A stretch of 64,000 nucleotides of DNA from Terribacillus aidingensis (GTDB lineage: Bacteria > Bacillota > Bacilli > Bacillales > Amphibacillaceae). The notes below the pieces were generated by a model, which was not told the DNA's origin, made no database searches, and saw nothing but the letters and a program-made list of their open reading frames with translations. The DNA lies in NCBI RefSeq assembly GCF_040703035.1, contig NZ_CP159996.1:1460001-1524000 (forward strand), written 5' to 3'. Position numbers and translations under genes: made by a program. How positions within the stretch are numbered: the first letter of the stretch is position 1; the number at the start of each line of letters is the position of its first letter. Positions 18,398 to 27,351 of the stretch are shown piece after piece.

Positions 18398-19494
18398 AAA
18401 TGAAGAAATATACAGCTGCCACAATGCCCGAAGCAATGATTCAGATAAGACGTGAATTAGGTAAGGATGCAGTCATCCTACGAACAAAAGAACTGACAAG
18501 CGGCGGATTTCTCGGACTATTTAAAAAGAAACGGATTGAAGTCATTGCGGCTTTGGACAAGCAGGATGTGGCCAGCAGCGCTCGCACAGTGTCATCAGCT
18601 ATTTCATCTGCTGTGTCTCTTGAGAAGAAAGAGACAAATCAAGCAGAAACAGATTTTTCAGCTGAAATAGCAGATCTTAAAAAGGAATTAAGGTCTGTGC
18701 TTACTAACCAGACCCGACATTATGCCCTGCCATTGCAAGGATTGTATGATCGACTGCTTCATAACGAGGTTCATCCACAGATCGCTTCTGGTCTTATGGA
18801 ACGCCTCTTGGAAGATGCTGTGAATGAGGATGAGGAACAAAGACTGCTTGATACGCTTATAAAGCGATTTGATAAGGTCCAGCAGCCCGCACGATTCGAA
18901 AAGAAATTTATACATCTTGTAGGTCCGACTGGTGTTGGTAAGACGACAACGATTGCAAAGCTTGCGGCAAAAAGCGCTTTAGTCGATAAAAAAAGGGTTG
19001 CTTTTATTACGACTGACACGTATAGAATTGCCGCAATCGATCAGCTGCGAACATACGCCAAAATACTGGAAGTTCCGCTTGAAGTTGCATATACGCTTGA
19101 AGATTATCAAGCTGCCAGGGAAAAGCTGGCAGATTATGATGTGGTATTCGTCGATACAGCAGGGAGAAACTTCAAAGATTCCGCCTTTGTAAAAGAGCTT
19201 GAGCAAACGCTTGATTTGCAGAATGAAGCGGAAACGTATTTAACTTTGTCCATAACGACAAGAGCCAGCGATCTTTCGGAGATTTACGAACAGTTTGCAC
19301 ACCTGCCGATCAAGCAGTTCATTTTCACTAAATTAGATGAAGCGAGCCGTTACGGAGGTATCCTGAATTTGGTGCAACAAGCACATATTGGGGTGGCGTA
19401 TCTAACCCACGGTCAGGATGTACCGGATGATATTATCACACCATCCGCGTCTTACTTGGCAAAACGTGTAATGGAGGCGACAGCCCGTGCATGA
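18394..19494 (+). CDS. flhF: SRP-like GTPase FlhF
   Basis: FlhF is a signal-recognition-particle-type GTPase that places and numbers flagellar basal bodies with FlhG. The 366 residues comprise a basic N-terminal region, a helical N domain, and a G domain with the P-loop GPTGVGKTTT near residues 176-185, the G2/G3 region DTYRIAAIDQL and VDTAGRN, and TKLDEAS. Its partner flhG starts 8 bp before its end. The ATG lies in the flhA stop. Confidence 0.97.
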   Translation: MKMKKYTAATMPEAMIQIRRELGKDAVILRTKELTSGGFLGLFKKKRIEVIAALDKQDVASSARTVSSAISSAVSLEKKETNQAETDFSAEIADLKKELRSVLTNQTRHYALPLQGLYDRLLHNEVHPQIASGLMERLLEDAVNEDEEQRLLDTLIKRFDKVQQPARFEKKFIHLVGPTGVGKTTTIAKLAAKSALVDKKRVAFITTDTYRIAAIDQLRTYAKILEVPLEVAYTLEDYQAAREKLADYDVVFVDTAGRNFKDSAFVKELEQTLDLQNEAETYLTLSITTRASDLSEIYEQFAHLPIKQFIFTKLDEASRYGGILNLVQQAHIGVAYLTHGQDVPDDIITPSASYLAKRVMEATARA

Positions 19495-20371
19495 TCAAGC
19501 AGCTAAACTCCGGGCAAGTGTTCAGCGCACTTCACTTGGAAGAACCATAGCTGTTGCCAGCGGAAAAGGCGGAGTAGGCAAATCGAATTTCGCTCTTAAC
19601 TTTTCGTTAGCCTTAAGCAATCTTGGAAAATCAGTCTTGCTTATCGACTTGGATTTAGGAATGGGGAACATCGAGATATTGCTTGGCAAATCGGCCAAGC
19701 ATTCCTTTGTGGAAATGATTCAAAATCGTTTAAAACTGGAACAAATCGTGGAAGCAGGACCTGATAATCTTGACTTCATTGCTGCTGGTGCAGCGATGAA
19801 TGAACTCTTTCATATGGATGGTGCCGGATTCGCCCATTTTCAAAAAGAGTTTGAAAGAGCACAGCAAGTCTATGACTTTGTGTTCCTGGATATGGGGGCT
19901 GGATTAACAGAAGAAAGTGCATCGTTCATCTTGGCCGCGGATGAAAGTATCGTTGTAACGACAACTGAACCGACTAGTATGATGGATGCATATGCCCTGA
20001 TAAAACATATCAAACAGCGCGATGCTGAGCTGCCGATGCACCTGCTTGTAAATCGTGCAATCGACAAGCGCGAGGGACAGGATACAGCAGCTCGGATGAA
20101 GGAAGTAATACAGACATTTCTTCATATCGAGATAATGCTATTAGGTATCCTGCCGGAAGATAAACAGGTTCCAAAGTCGGTAAAAATGCAGGAGCCATTC
20201 CTAAATCACAAGGATACAAAAGCGGGTCCAGTCATTAAGCGGCTTGCAGCCAGCTATCTGAAGCCTGCAGCAGAATCAACAGCTATAGAAAGAACATCGT
20301 TTATTGGCAGATTGAAAGATATATGGATGGGAGGAACTCGTAATGGGAAAGATCCGCGTTTTGGTCGTTGA
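19487..20371 (+). CDS. flhG: MinD-like ATPase FlhG (YlxH)
   Basis: FlhG is a MinD/ParA-type ATPase that activates FlhF and controls flagellar number and pattern. The 294-residue protein has the deviant Walker A motif ASGKGGVGKSNFALN near residue 24 and an N-terminal DQAAKLR helix that acts as the FlhF activator in this family. The start is GTG 19487, overlapping flhF by 8 bp. Its 3' end overlaps cheB by 29 bp. A basic C-terminal tail probably serves in membrane association. Confidence 0.95.
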   Translation: MHDQAAKLRASVQRTSLGRTIAVASGKGGVGKSNFALNFSLALSNLGKSVLLIDLDLGMGNIEILLGKSAKHSFVEMIQNRLKLEQIVEAGPDNLDFIAAGAAMNELFHMDGAGFAHFQKEFERAQQVYDFVFLDMGAGLTEESASFILAADESIVVTTTEPTSMMDAYALIKHIKQRDAELPMHLLVNRAIDKREGQDTAARMKEVIQTFLHIEIMLLGILPEDKQVPKSVKMQEPFLNHKDTKAGPVIKRLAASYLKPAAESTAIERTSFIGRLKDIWMGGTRNGKDPRFGR

Positions 20372-21419
20372 TGATTCCGCTTTTATGCGGAAAATCATTT
20401 CGGATTTACTGAGCAGTGATGATCGCTTGGAAGTTATCGGAACAGCACGCAATGGTAAGGATGGCCTGGACCAAATCAGCCAACTGAAACCAGATGTAGT
20501 AACGATGGATGTGGAAATGCCGATCATGAACGGACTGGATGCGCTGAAGCAAATCATGCTGAAGCACCCTCTGCCGGTTGTCATGCTCTCCAGCTTGACG
20601 AAGCAAGGTGCAGATATGACCATTCATGCCATGTCGCTCGGTGCAGTTGATTTCATTGCAAAACCGTCTGGTTCCATATCTTTGGACCTGGATAAAGTGC
20701 GGGACGAACTAGTCGTCAAAGTCGTGGCAGCAGCTTCCTCTCGTCTATCAATCAGGGAACAAGTAAAAGCTGCTGAGGTTAAAGTTTTCGCAAAGGCTCC
20801 CGAGAAGAAACGGGCTGATCGTAATTTGGTAGCGATTGGTACTTCTACTGGAGGTCCAAGAGCTCTGCAGGAAGTAATCGGAAAACTGCCCGCTGCACTG
20901 GCTGCTCCTGTTGTTGTCGTTCAACATATGCCAGTAGGATTCACGAAGTCCCTGGCAGAAAGGCTGGATAGTCTCAGTGCAATAAAAGTCAAGGAAGCCG
21001 AACAAAATGAAACTTTAAGAAATGGCGTGGTTTATATCGCGCCAGGCGGATATCATCTTACGATTGTGCAGGCAGATAGCAGACTTATTGCCAAACTGAC
21101 ATTGGAAGACCCTGTGAAGGGGCATCGGCCTTCTGTAGACAGAATGTTCGAATCTATCAGCAGTTTGGAAAATGTGGATGTATGTACCGTTATTATGACA
21201 GGCATGGGAGCGGATGGAACCGAGGGGCTGCGAAAAATCAAGAATAGACAGCCATCTGTCTACAGCATCGGTGAATCGGCAGAGTCTTGTGTTGTTTACG
21301 GTATGCCGAGAGCGGCAGCAGAGGCCGGACTGTTGCATCATGTTTGTCCAGTCCAGTCAATCGCCTCTGCAATCCAGCAGAGAATCAATCTATTAGAGGG
21401 GGTCAACAAATGGAAGTAG
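20343..21419 (+). CDS. cheB: Chemotaxis protein-glutamate methylesterase CheB
   Basis: CheB removes methyl groups from chemoreceptors and deamidates glutamines, after phosphorylation by CheA. The 358-residue protein has a receiver domain (VVDDSAFMRK; phosphoacceptor Asp in VTMDVEMP) and a C-terminal hydrolase domain with the catalytic triad visible as Ser in IGTSTGGP near residue 168, His in VVQHMP and Asp in TGMGADG. The ATG sits inside flhG, preceded by GGGAGGAAC. The end overlaps the cheA start by 10 bp. Confidence 0.97.
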   Translation: MGKIRVLVVDDSAFMRKIISDLLSSDDRLEVIGTARNGKDGLDQISQLKPDVVTMDVEMPIMNGLDALKQIMLKHPLPVVMLSSLTKQGADMTIHAMSLGAVDFIAKPSGSISLDLDKVRDELVVKVVAAASSRLSIREQVKAAEVKVFAKAPEKKRADRNLVAIGTSTGGPRALQEVIGKLPAALAAPVVVVQHMPVGFTKSLAERLDSLSAIKVKEAEQNETLRNGVVYIAPGGYHLTIVQADSRLIAKLTLEDPVKGHRPSVDRMFESISSLENVDVCTVIMTGMGADGTEGLRKIKNRQPSVYSIGESAESCVVYGMPRAAAEAGLLHHVCPVQSIASAIQQRINLLEGVNKWK

Positions 21420-23410
21420 ATCAGTATTTAGGTGTATTCATCGAAGAAAGCAAAGAACATCTTCAAGCTTTGAATCAGCATTTGCTAGAACTTGAAAAGC
21501 AGCCGGAAGATATTGGAGTAGTCAATGAAATTTTCCGTTCCGCTCATACGCTGAAAGGCATGTCGGCTACGATGGGTTATCAGGATTTAGCCAATTTGAC
21601 GCATCAAATGGAAAACGTACTAGATGCAATTCGTAATCATCAGATTAAAATCAACCCAGAGATTCTTGATGTGGTTTTTGAGGCTGTAGATAGTCTGGAA
21701 GAGATGGTCCTCGATATTGAATCCGGTGGAGCAGGAACAAAAGAGGTAAGTGAGTTGGTCAGCCAGCTTGCGGCAATTGAATCTGGTGAAGCACCGCTTC
21801 AGGTAGCTGCAGCAGTTGCAGAGGAAAAGGTTAGTGATACCTCAGGTCTTATTCTGGATGAATTCGAGCTGGCTGTATTACGGGAAAGCGAAGAAAAAGG
21901 ATTCCAAACCTTCTATACAAAAGTTACGTTACGTGAAGATTGTATGCTGAAGGCTGCCCGGGTTTACATGGTATTCGAAGTACTTGAATCTTTGGGAGAA
22001 GTAGTTAAGAGCAATCCGGAGGTTTCCCAGCTTGAGGATGAAGCATTCGACCTGACGTTTGAAGTGTTATTCGTGACAAAAGAGAAGAAAGAACTTATCG
22101 AGGAGAAGGTCCTGAAAGTATCTGAGATAGATGCTATCTCCATCCAAAACTTTTTCATCGATACATATAAGCACGCACAAGATGAAGGAAAAGAAGAAGT
22201 AACTGCTTCTGCGCATGAAGAAAAGGTACAAGAAACAACAAATGAGAAAAAAGCCCAGCAAAGCAACAAGACGATTCGTGTGAATATTGAACGCCTGGAT
22301 ATTCTGATGAATCTGTTTGAAGAGCTAGTCATAGATCGCGGCAGACTTGAACAGATTGCCGAGGATGTGAAGCATCCAGAACTGCACGAGACAGTTGAGC
22401 GGATGGCTAGAATCTCTGGTGACCTTCAAAGTATCGTACTGACTATGCGGATGGTTTCGATTGATCAAGTTTTCAACCGCTTCCCGCGTATGGTAAGGCA
22501 GCTTGCAAAAGATCTTGGCAAGAAAATTGATCTGCAGATCGAAGGCGCTGAAACAGAGCTTGACCGTACAGTAATCGATGAAATTGGTGACCCGCTTGTA
22601 CATTTGATTCGCAACAGTCTGGATCATGGCGTTGAAACTCCGGAAGTAAGACGTGAGCTAGGCAAGCCAGAAACAGGAACAATTAAACTGAAAGCCTACC
22701 ATTCCGGTAATCATGTTTTTATTGATATTACCGACGATGGTGCCGGAATTAACCGGAAGAAAGTAACGGAAAAAGCAATTAAAAATGGACTTATCACAAA
22801 AGAACAAGCAGCAATCATGACTGATAATCAAGTATTCGGCTTGATCATGCAGAGCGGCTTTTCAACAGCTGACACTATTTCAGATATTTCAGGTCGCGGT
22901 GTTGGTTTGGATGTTGTCCGCAATACGATCGAATCACTTGGCGGAACTATTACAATCAATTCCGAAGAAGGAAAAGGATCAATATTCAGCATAGAATTGC
23001 CGCTGACATTATCAATTATCAGTGTCTTGCTTGTTGAGATCCAAAAAGAGAAATATGCTGTTCCGCTATCTTCTATCATCGAAACAGCAATTATCCCGAA
23101 AGCGGATATCATGTATGTCCATAATCAAGCAGTAATCGATTTCCGGGGCAGAGTCGTTCCGCTTGTTTCCTTGAAAGACGTTTTCCAAGTACCTGAAGTG
23201 AAAGAAGAGGCGGATCACTATTCTGTTGTCATCATTAAAAAAGGTGACAAATCAGCTGGATTGATTGTAGATGGATTTATCGGTCAGCAAGAAATCGTCC
23301 TTAAATCCTTAGGAAACTACTTGACTGAAATCTTCGCTATCTCTGGAGCTACCATCTTGGGAGATGGCCAAGTAGCACTTATCATCGACAGCAATGCGTT
23401 AATCAAATAA
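21410..23410 (+). CDS. cheA: Chemotaxis histidine kinase CheA
   Basis: CheA autophosphorylates in response to receptors and passes the phosphate to CheY and CheB. The 666-residue protein has the Hpt domain with the phosphorylated His46 in SAHTLKG, a CheY/CheB-binding P2 domain (about residues 170-255), a dimerisation helix pair, the ATPase domain (N box LIRNSLDHGVE, G1 ITDDGAGI, G2 GRGVGLDV) and a C-terminal CheW-like domain. I start at ATG 21410 (MEVDQYL), 7 bp after GAGGGGG; the frame stays open upstream only as an overlap with cheB. Confidence 0.98.
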   Translation: MEVDQYLGVFIEESKEHLQALNQHLLELEKQPEDIGVVNEIFRSAHTLKGMSATMGYQDLANLTHQMENVLDAIRNHQIKINPEILDVVFEAVDSLEEMVLDIESGGAGTKEVSELVSQLAAIESGEAPLQVAAAVAEEKVSDTSGLILDEFELAVLRESEEKGFQTFYTKVTLREDCMLKAARVYMVFEVLESLGEVVKSNPEVSQLEDEAFDLTFEVLFVTKEKKELIEEKVLKVSEIDAISIQNFFIDTYKHAQDEGKEEVTASAHEEKVQETTNEKKAQQSNKTIRVNIERLDILMNLFEELVIDRGRLEQIAEDVKHPELHETVERMARISGDLQSIVLTMRMVSIDQVFNRFPRMVRQLAKDLGKKIDLQIEGAETELDRTVIDEIGDPLVHLIRNSLDHGVETPEVRRELGKPETGTIKLKAYHSGNHVFIDITDDGAGINRKKVTEKAIKNGLITKEQAAIMTDNQVFGLIMQSGFSTADTISDISGRGVGLDVVRNTIESLGGTITINSEEGKGSIFSIELPLTLSIISVLLVEIQKEKYAVPLSSIIETAIIPKADIMYVHNQAVIDFRGRVVPLVSLKDVFQVPEVKEEADHYSVVIIKKGDKSAGLIVDGFIGQQEIVLKSLGNYLTEIFAISGATILGDGQVALIIDSNALIK

Positions 23411-23422
23411 GGAGGGTTCATC

Positions 23423-23893
23423 ATGGCAGAAGAAATCGTACAAGATGTAAAAGTTATTGTTTTTCAGTTGAAAAATGAAGAATATGCAGTACCTGTGACA
23501 CAGGTTGGGTCTATCGAGAAGATGGAACATATTACGAGAGTCCCGAACACAGAAAGCTTTATCAAAGGTGTTATCAATATGCGCGGTGTTGTGACGCCAA
23601 TCGTTGATTTGCGAAGCCGTCTCGGCCTTGAAGAGACACCGGTCGATGAAAATACAAGAATCATCATTGTGGATCTGGATGACACGTCAATCGGTTTGAT
23701 TGTGGATGCAGCGAATGATGTCGTGGATATTCCAGTAGATAAAATAGAAGAGGCGCCGCAAGTCATTGGAGCGATCAACATTGATTACATCGACGGGGTA
23801 GTGAAACTTGAGGACAGACTTGTCATTTTACTTGATCTGCGAAAAGTCTTGAAATTCCATGAAATCGAAGCAATCAAGTCCATCGAAAGCTGA
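23423..23893 (+). CDS. cheW: Chemotaxis adaptor protein CheW
   Basis: CheW couples CheA to chemoreceptors. The 156-residue protein is one CheW domain with the usual patterns VIVFQLKNEEYAVPVTQV, IKGVINMRGVVTPIVDLR and IIIVDLDDTSIGLIVDAAND. AAGGAGGG precedes the ATG. The stop overlaps the cheC ATG by one base. Confidence 0.98.
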   Translation: MAEEIVQDVKVIVFQLKNEEYAVPVTQVGSIEKMEHITRVPNTESFIKGVINMRGVVTPIVDLRSRLGLEETPVDENTRIIIVDLDDTSIGLIVDAANDVVDIPVDKIEEAPQVIGAINIDYIDGVVKLEDRLVILLDLRKVLKFHEIEAIKSIES

Positions 23894-24537
23894 TGTATGA
23901 TCTTCGCTATATAACGGAAGATCAGCTGGATGCATTAAAAGAAGCAGGAAACATTGGTGCAGGGAATGCAGCTACAGCGCTTTCTACTTTGCTCCGCCAA
24001 GACATCGATATGAAAGTGCCAGCTGTCCGAATCTGTCACTTTAATGAATTGATTGAATCGATTGGCGGGGCTGAGCAGCCGCTGGCAGCTATCTATCTCA
24101 GGATTCAGGGAGATGCGCCAGGAAATATGTTCTTTTTACTCCAGCCAGCTGAAGCAGAGTTATTCGTTCATTATATAACGGGGAATGAGAGCTTTTCATG
24201 GTCCAGCACGACCCATGATGACATAAACCTTTCCGCTTTGCATGAAATGGGAAACATACTCGCTGGAAGCTATCTATCTGCGATTAGCGACTTCGCCAAA
24301 GTGAATATGCAGCCTTCAGTTCCACAAATCAGTGTCGATATGGGAGGCGCTATTTTAGCGAATGGTTTAATTGAGATAGCTCAGGAAAGCGATTATACCG
24401 TGGTTATTGATACGGTCATCTCACTGAGCGATCCGAATGAGCAGCAGCACATGATTGAGGGGAAATTTCTGCTGCTATTGGATCCAGATGCATTCGGTCA
24501 TTTATTCCATGCTTTAGGAGTCGAGGCAGATGACTGA
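23893..24537 (+). CDS. cheC: CheY-P phosphatase CheC
   Basis: CheC removes phosphate from CheY and is stimulated by CheD. The 214-residue product shows both active-site motifs: KEAGNIGAGNAATALS near residue 17 and HEMGNILAGSYLSAIS near residue 118, each with the E-x2-N pair needed for hydrolysis. Like its relative FliY it thus appears fully active. It overlaps cheW by one base and cheD by 8 bp. Confidence 0.97.
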   Translation: MYDLRYITEDQLDALKEAGNIGAGNAATALSTLLRQDIDMKVPAVRICHFNELIESIGGAEQPLAAIYLRIQGDAPGNMFFLLQPAEAELFVHYITGNESFSWSSTTHDDINLSALHEMGNILAGSYLSAISDFAKVNMQPSVPQISVDMGGAILANGLIEIAQESDYTVVIDTVISLSDPNEQQHMIEGKFLLLLDPDAFGHLFHALGVEADD

Positions 24538-25024
24538 GGCCGAAATCTTGCATGTCGGAATAGCTGATGCAAAAATCGCTTCCTATCCGCAGCATCTTCG
24601 GACAGCCGGACTTGGATCTTGTGTCGGTGTTGTCGTTTACGATAAGCAAAGAGGAATTGCTGGCTTGGCGCATGTCATGCTCCCAGACTCTAGTTTAGCT
24701 AAACAGACTCAGATGAACCGCAACAAATATGCAGATACAGCTATGGACGACCTGATTGCCAATCTGCTGCGCCAAGGCGGAAGCAGGAGTCGTTTTAAAG
24801 CGAAGCTTGCAGGCGGAGCCCAGATGTTCTCCTTCATGTCCAGTGACGAGAAAATGCGAATTGGTCCTCGTAATATCGAAGCGGTGGAACAGAAGCTGCG
24901 GGAATACCGCATCCCCATCGAAAGCAAGGATGTCGGGGGCAGCAACGGACGCACGATTGAATTTAATACAGATACATGTGGTTTGAGGATTAAAACAGTT
25001 AGCAAAGAGGAAGAGATCATATAA
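24530..25024 (+). CDS. cheD: Chemoreceptor glutamine deamidase CheD
   Basis: CheD deamidates receptor glutamines and binds CheC as part of the Gram-positive adaptation system. The 164-residue protein has the catalytic Cys in AGLGSCVGVV near residue 32 and the His in GLAHVMLP near residue 49. A basic loop GSRSRFKAKLAGGAQMF is typical. It ends TAATGG, so the stop touches an ATG in the sigD frame, but the better sigD start is further downstream. Confidence 0.97.
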   Translation: MTEAEILHVGIADAKIASYPQHLRTAGLGSCVGVVVYDKQRGIAGLAHVMLPDSSLAKQTQMNRNKYADTAMDDLIANLLRQGGSRSRFKAKLAGGAQMFSFMSSDEKMRIGPRNIEAVEQKLREYRIPIESKDVGGSNGRTIEFNTDTCGLRIKTVSKEEEII

Positions 25025-25074
25025 TGGAGCAGCTTCATTCTTATGACGTAACAGCAAACAAAGGAGGGGGTTTC

Positions 25075-25851
25075 ATGATCAATTATGGATCAGAAACAGA
25101 ACAGCAGTATTGGAACAGCTGGTTTTATAAAAAAGACAGCGATGCTGCCAATGAATTGATGCGAATGTATATGCATGTAGTCGATTACCATACGCAGCGC
25201 ATCGCTGCGCACCTTCCCTCCAGTGTGAGCAGAGATGATGTCAGAAGCTTCGGTTACACAGGATTGTATGATGCTTTACAGAAGTTCGAGCCAAGCCGGG
25301 ATTTCAAATTTGAAACATATGCTTCCTTCCGTGTAAGAGGGGCAATAATGGACGGTCTGCGGAAGGAAGATTGGCTTCCGAGAACCGTACGTGATAAAGT
25401 GAAGAAAATAGAAGCGGCTGCCAGTAAGCTCGAACAAACGCTGGAACGGAAACCGACCAGCGTGGAGATTGCGAAACAGACGGGCTTAAGCCGTGAGGAA
25501 GTAGAAGAAGCGGTGCGGGATGCACTGTTCTCAAATGTTCTTTCCATGGATGATAAACCTGCACGGCCCAAGCAAGACACCCAGGAAACAAGCTATGTCC
25601 TTCCTGATCTCAAGACTCCTCAGCCTGAAGATACAGTGCTGCAGAAGGAACTTGTTCTGCAGCTGACAGACAGCATCAAGCAGCTGAATCAGCATGAACA
25701 GCTTGTTATCAGTCTATTCTATAAGGAAGAATTAACGTTTACAGAAATCGGTCACATACTGGAATTGACAACGTCACGAATATCCCAGATTCACAAACGT
25801 GCCATATTCAAATTACGGGAATCACTAGCCAAGCTTTCAGCGATCAGCTGA
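25075..25851 (+). CDS. sigD: RNA polymerase sigma factor SigD (sigma-28/FliA type)
   Basis: This is the motility sigma factor that transcribes flagellin, receptor and autolysin genes. The 258-residue protein shows region 2 (FGYTGLYDALQKFEPSRDFKF ... RVRGAIMDGLRKEDWLPR), region 3, and a region 4 helix-turn-helix (EELTFTEIGHILELTTSRISQIHKR). The start is ATG 25075, 4 bp after the very strong AAAGGAGGGGG; the frame is open from ATG 25024, but that gives a 17-residue extension absent from B. subtilis SigD. A 10-bp perfect inverted repeat covers the stop codon. Confidence 0.97.
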   Translation: MINYGSETEQQYWNSWFYKKDSDAANELMRMYMHVVDYHTQRIAAHLPSSVSRDDVRSFGYTGLYDALQKFEPSRDFKFETYASFRVRGAIMDGLRKEDWLPRTVRDKVKKIEAAASKLEQTLERKPTSVEIAKQTGLSREEVEEAVRDALFSNVLSMDDKPARPKQDTQETSYVLPDLKTPQPEDTVLQKELVLQLTDSIKQLNQHEQLVISLFYKEELTFTEIGHILELTTSRISQIHKRAIFKLRESLAKLSAIS

Positions 25852-25870
25852 AAGCTATTTCCCTATTTTA
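25832..25870 (+). terminator. Inverted repeat with imperfect U-tract across the sigD stop codon
   Basis: AGCTTTCAGC (25832-25841) and GCTGAAAGCT (25847-25856) are a perfect 10-bp inverted repeat with a 5-base loop. The right arm is followed by ATTTCCCTATTTTA, a broken T-rich tract. A stem of this size would form readily, but the interrupted tract suggests a weak or factor-dependent terminator between sigD and swrB. Confidence 0.55.
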
Positions 25871-25887
25871 CAGAAAGAAGGTTTTTC

Positions 25888-26355
25888 ATGCTAACACTAC
25901 TTGTCTGTGCCAGTCTTCTCCTTCATGTACTGACCTTCATTGCTATCCGCGCGCTGCAAACAAACATACAGCAGCAGGAAACCCGCCATCAGACGGATAA
26001 ACAAGCGTATGAAGCGATGTTAGGCTCCATACTTGATGAATTGAAAGAAGAAAATGACCGGCTTCTTCAAGCGGAACCTCCGCCACGGGAAGTCAACACG
26101 AAAAAAAACATGGTGGATATAATCAGCGGATCTTCTCCTGCTTCAGAAGATACACCTTCTGTTTCCGATTACAAACCTCCCCAGCCAGCAGAGGAGGAAG
26201 ATCAAGTATCCATGTCCAATCTCGGACGTGTCTTGCAGCTTCATGACCAGGGACTGGATTCTACAGAGATTGCAAAACAGCTCGGAATGGGGAAGACAGA
26301 AGTAGAATTGATTCTGCTAATGAAGAAAAATGGTGAAAATAGCAGAAAAAGTTGA
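25888..26355 (+). CDS. swrB: SwrB/YlxL family swarming motility protein
   Basis: This 155-residue protein lies directly after sigD and is the last gene of the fla/che operon, as in B. subtilis, where SwrB promotes basal-body (FliG/FliF) maturation and swarming. It has an N-terminal membrane segment (about residues 2-22), a short coiled coil, a variable acidic/proline-rich middle, and a C-terminal helix-turn-helix-like segment (RVLQLHDQGLDSTEIAKQLGMGKTEVELIL) typical of this family. The ATG has AGAAAGAAGG upstream. Confidence 0.85.
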   Translation: MLTLLVCASLLLHVLTFIAIRALQTNIQQQETRHQTDKQAYEAMLGSILDELKEENDRLLQAEPPPREVNTKKNMVDIISGSSPASEDTPSVSDYKPPQPAEEEDQVSMSNLGRVLQLHDQGLDSTEIAKQLGMGKTEVELILLMKKNGENSRKS

Positions 26356-26382
26356 GAAAGTACAAAAACATGTCTAAGATGC

Positions 26383-26411
26383 TTGATTGATGGTAATAGC
26401 TGTGCTATATT
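26383..26411 (+). promoter_or_regulatory. Sigma-A-type promoter for rpsB
   Basis: TTGATT (26383-26388), a 17-bp spacer and TATATT (26406-26411) match the vegetative consensus well. It lies just after the last gene of the fla/che operon, and transcription starting near 26418 would give rpsB its own leader of about 110 nt. B. subtilis also transcribes rpsB separately from the motility operon. Confidence 0.75.
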
Positions 26412-26438
26412 TATTTTTGGTGTTAATACACACGTCTG

Positions 26439-26498
26439 CCGATTTTTACGGGAGGTGCTGACAAGTTGTCAGTTCCCGATAAAAGATGAAGCAGTCGG
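26439..26498 (+). promoter_or_regulatory. Structured 5' leader of rpsB
   Basis: The leader contains nested complementarity. CGGGA (26449-26453) can pair with TCCCG (26474-26478), and enclosed between them is the near-palindrome CTGACAA-G-TTGTCAG (26458-26472). Outside these, CCGA (26439-26442) can pair with TCGG (26495-26498). No T-run follows, so it is not a terminator. A place for binding of S2 itself (autoregulation) is a reasonable guess from the gene it precedes, not something the sequence proves. Confidence 0.5.
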
Positions 26499-26527
26499 AG
26501 GAGAAAAAACCATTAGGAGGAAACACT

Positions 26528-27268
26528 ATGTCAGTCATTTCAATGAAACAATTGCTTGAAGCTGGTGTTCATTTCGGTCACCAGACTCGCCGTTGGAACC
26601 CGAAAATGAAGAAATATATCTTCACTGAGCGTAACGGCATCTACATCATCGACCTTCAGAAAACTGTGAAGAAAGTCGATGAAGCTTACAACTACGTGAA
26701 AGAACTTGCTGCTGATGGCGGTACAATTCTATTCGTAGGTACGAAAAAACAAGCACAGGAATCTGTGAAAGAAGAAGCGATCCGTTCTGGTCAGTACTTC
26801 GTTAACCAACGTTGGTTGGGTGGTACGCTTACTAACTTCCAGACAATCCGCAAACGTATCAACCGTTTGAAATCCATCGAGCGCATGGAAGAAGACGGTA
26901 CTTTCGAAGTACTTCCTAAAAAAGAAGTAGTAGGTTTGCTTAAAGAAAAAGAACGTCTTGTTAAATTCCTTGGCGGTATCAAAGACATGGAAAGAATTCC
27001 TGACGCTCTATTCGTTATCGACCCACGCAAAGAAAGAATCGCAATTGCAGAAGCTCACAAATTGAACATTCCAATCATCGGTATCGTTGATACTAACTGT
27101 GATCCGGATGAGATCGATTACGTGATCCCTGCGAATGACGACGCTATCCGCGCTGTCAAATTGCTTACTTCCAAAATGGCGGACGCTATCCTGGAATCCA
27201 AGCAAGGTGAAGAATTGGAAGACCAAGAAGCTCCAGCTGAAGAAGCTACAGAAGCTGTAAGCGAGTAA
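26528..27268 (+). CDS. rpsB: 30S ribosomal protein S2
   Basis: S2 sits on the solvent side of the small subunit and is added late in assembly. The 246-residue protein has the hallmark [22 protein letters not shown], then [14 protein letters not shown] and [18 protein letters not shown], and ends in an acidic tail. ATG 26528 has TAGGAGGAA at the right distance; the longer frame start at 26486 falls in the structured leader. Codon use is biased (gaa, aaa, cgt), as expected for a highly expressed gene. It is followed by a terminator and tsf. Confidence 0.99.
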   Translation: MSVISMKQLLEAGVHFGHQTRRWNPKMKKYIFTERNGIYIIDLQKTVKKVDEAYNYVKELAADGGTILFVGTKKQAQESVKEEAIRSGQYFVNQRWLGGTLTNFQTIRKRINRLKSIERMEEDGTFEVLPKKEVVGLLKEKERLVKFLGGIKDMERIPDALFVIDPRKERIAIAEAHKLNIPIIGIVDTNCDPDEIDYVIPANDDAIRAVKLLTSKMADAILESKQGEELEDQEAPAEEATEAVSE

Positions 27269-27274
27269 TGGATG

Positions 27275-27312
27275 AAGGGTGATAAGGGGGGACCTTTTAT
27301 CACCCTTTTTTC
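27275..27312 (+). terminator. Rho-independent terminator after rpsB
   Basis: AAGGGTGATAA (27275-27285) pairs perfectly with TTATCACCCTT (27297-27307), followed by a run of T residues. The stem is 11 bp with an 11-base loop. It lies between rpsB and tsf, where it could lower tsf transcription relative to rpsB. Confidence 0.85.
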
Positions 27313-27351
27313 AAGAAATAAATTGTCCAAACCCTTAAGGAGGCATTTATG

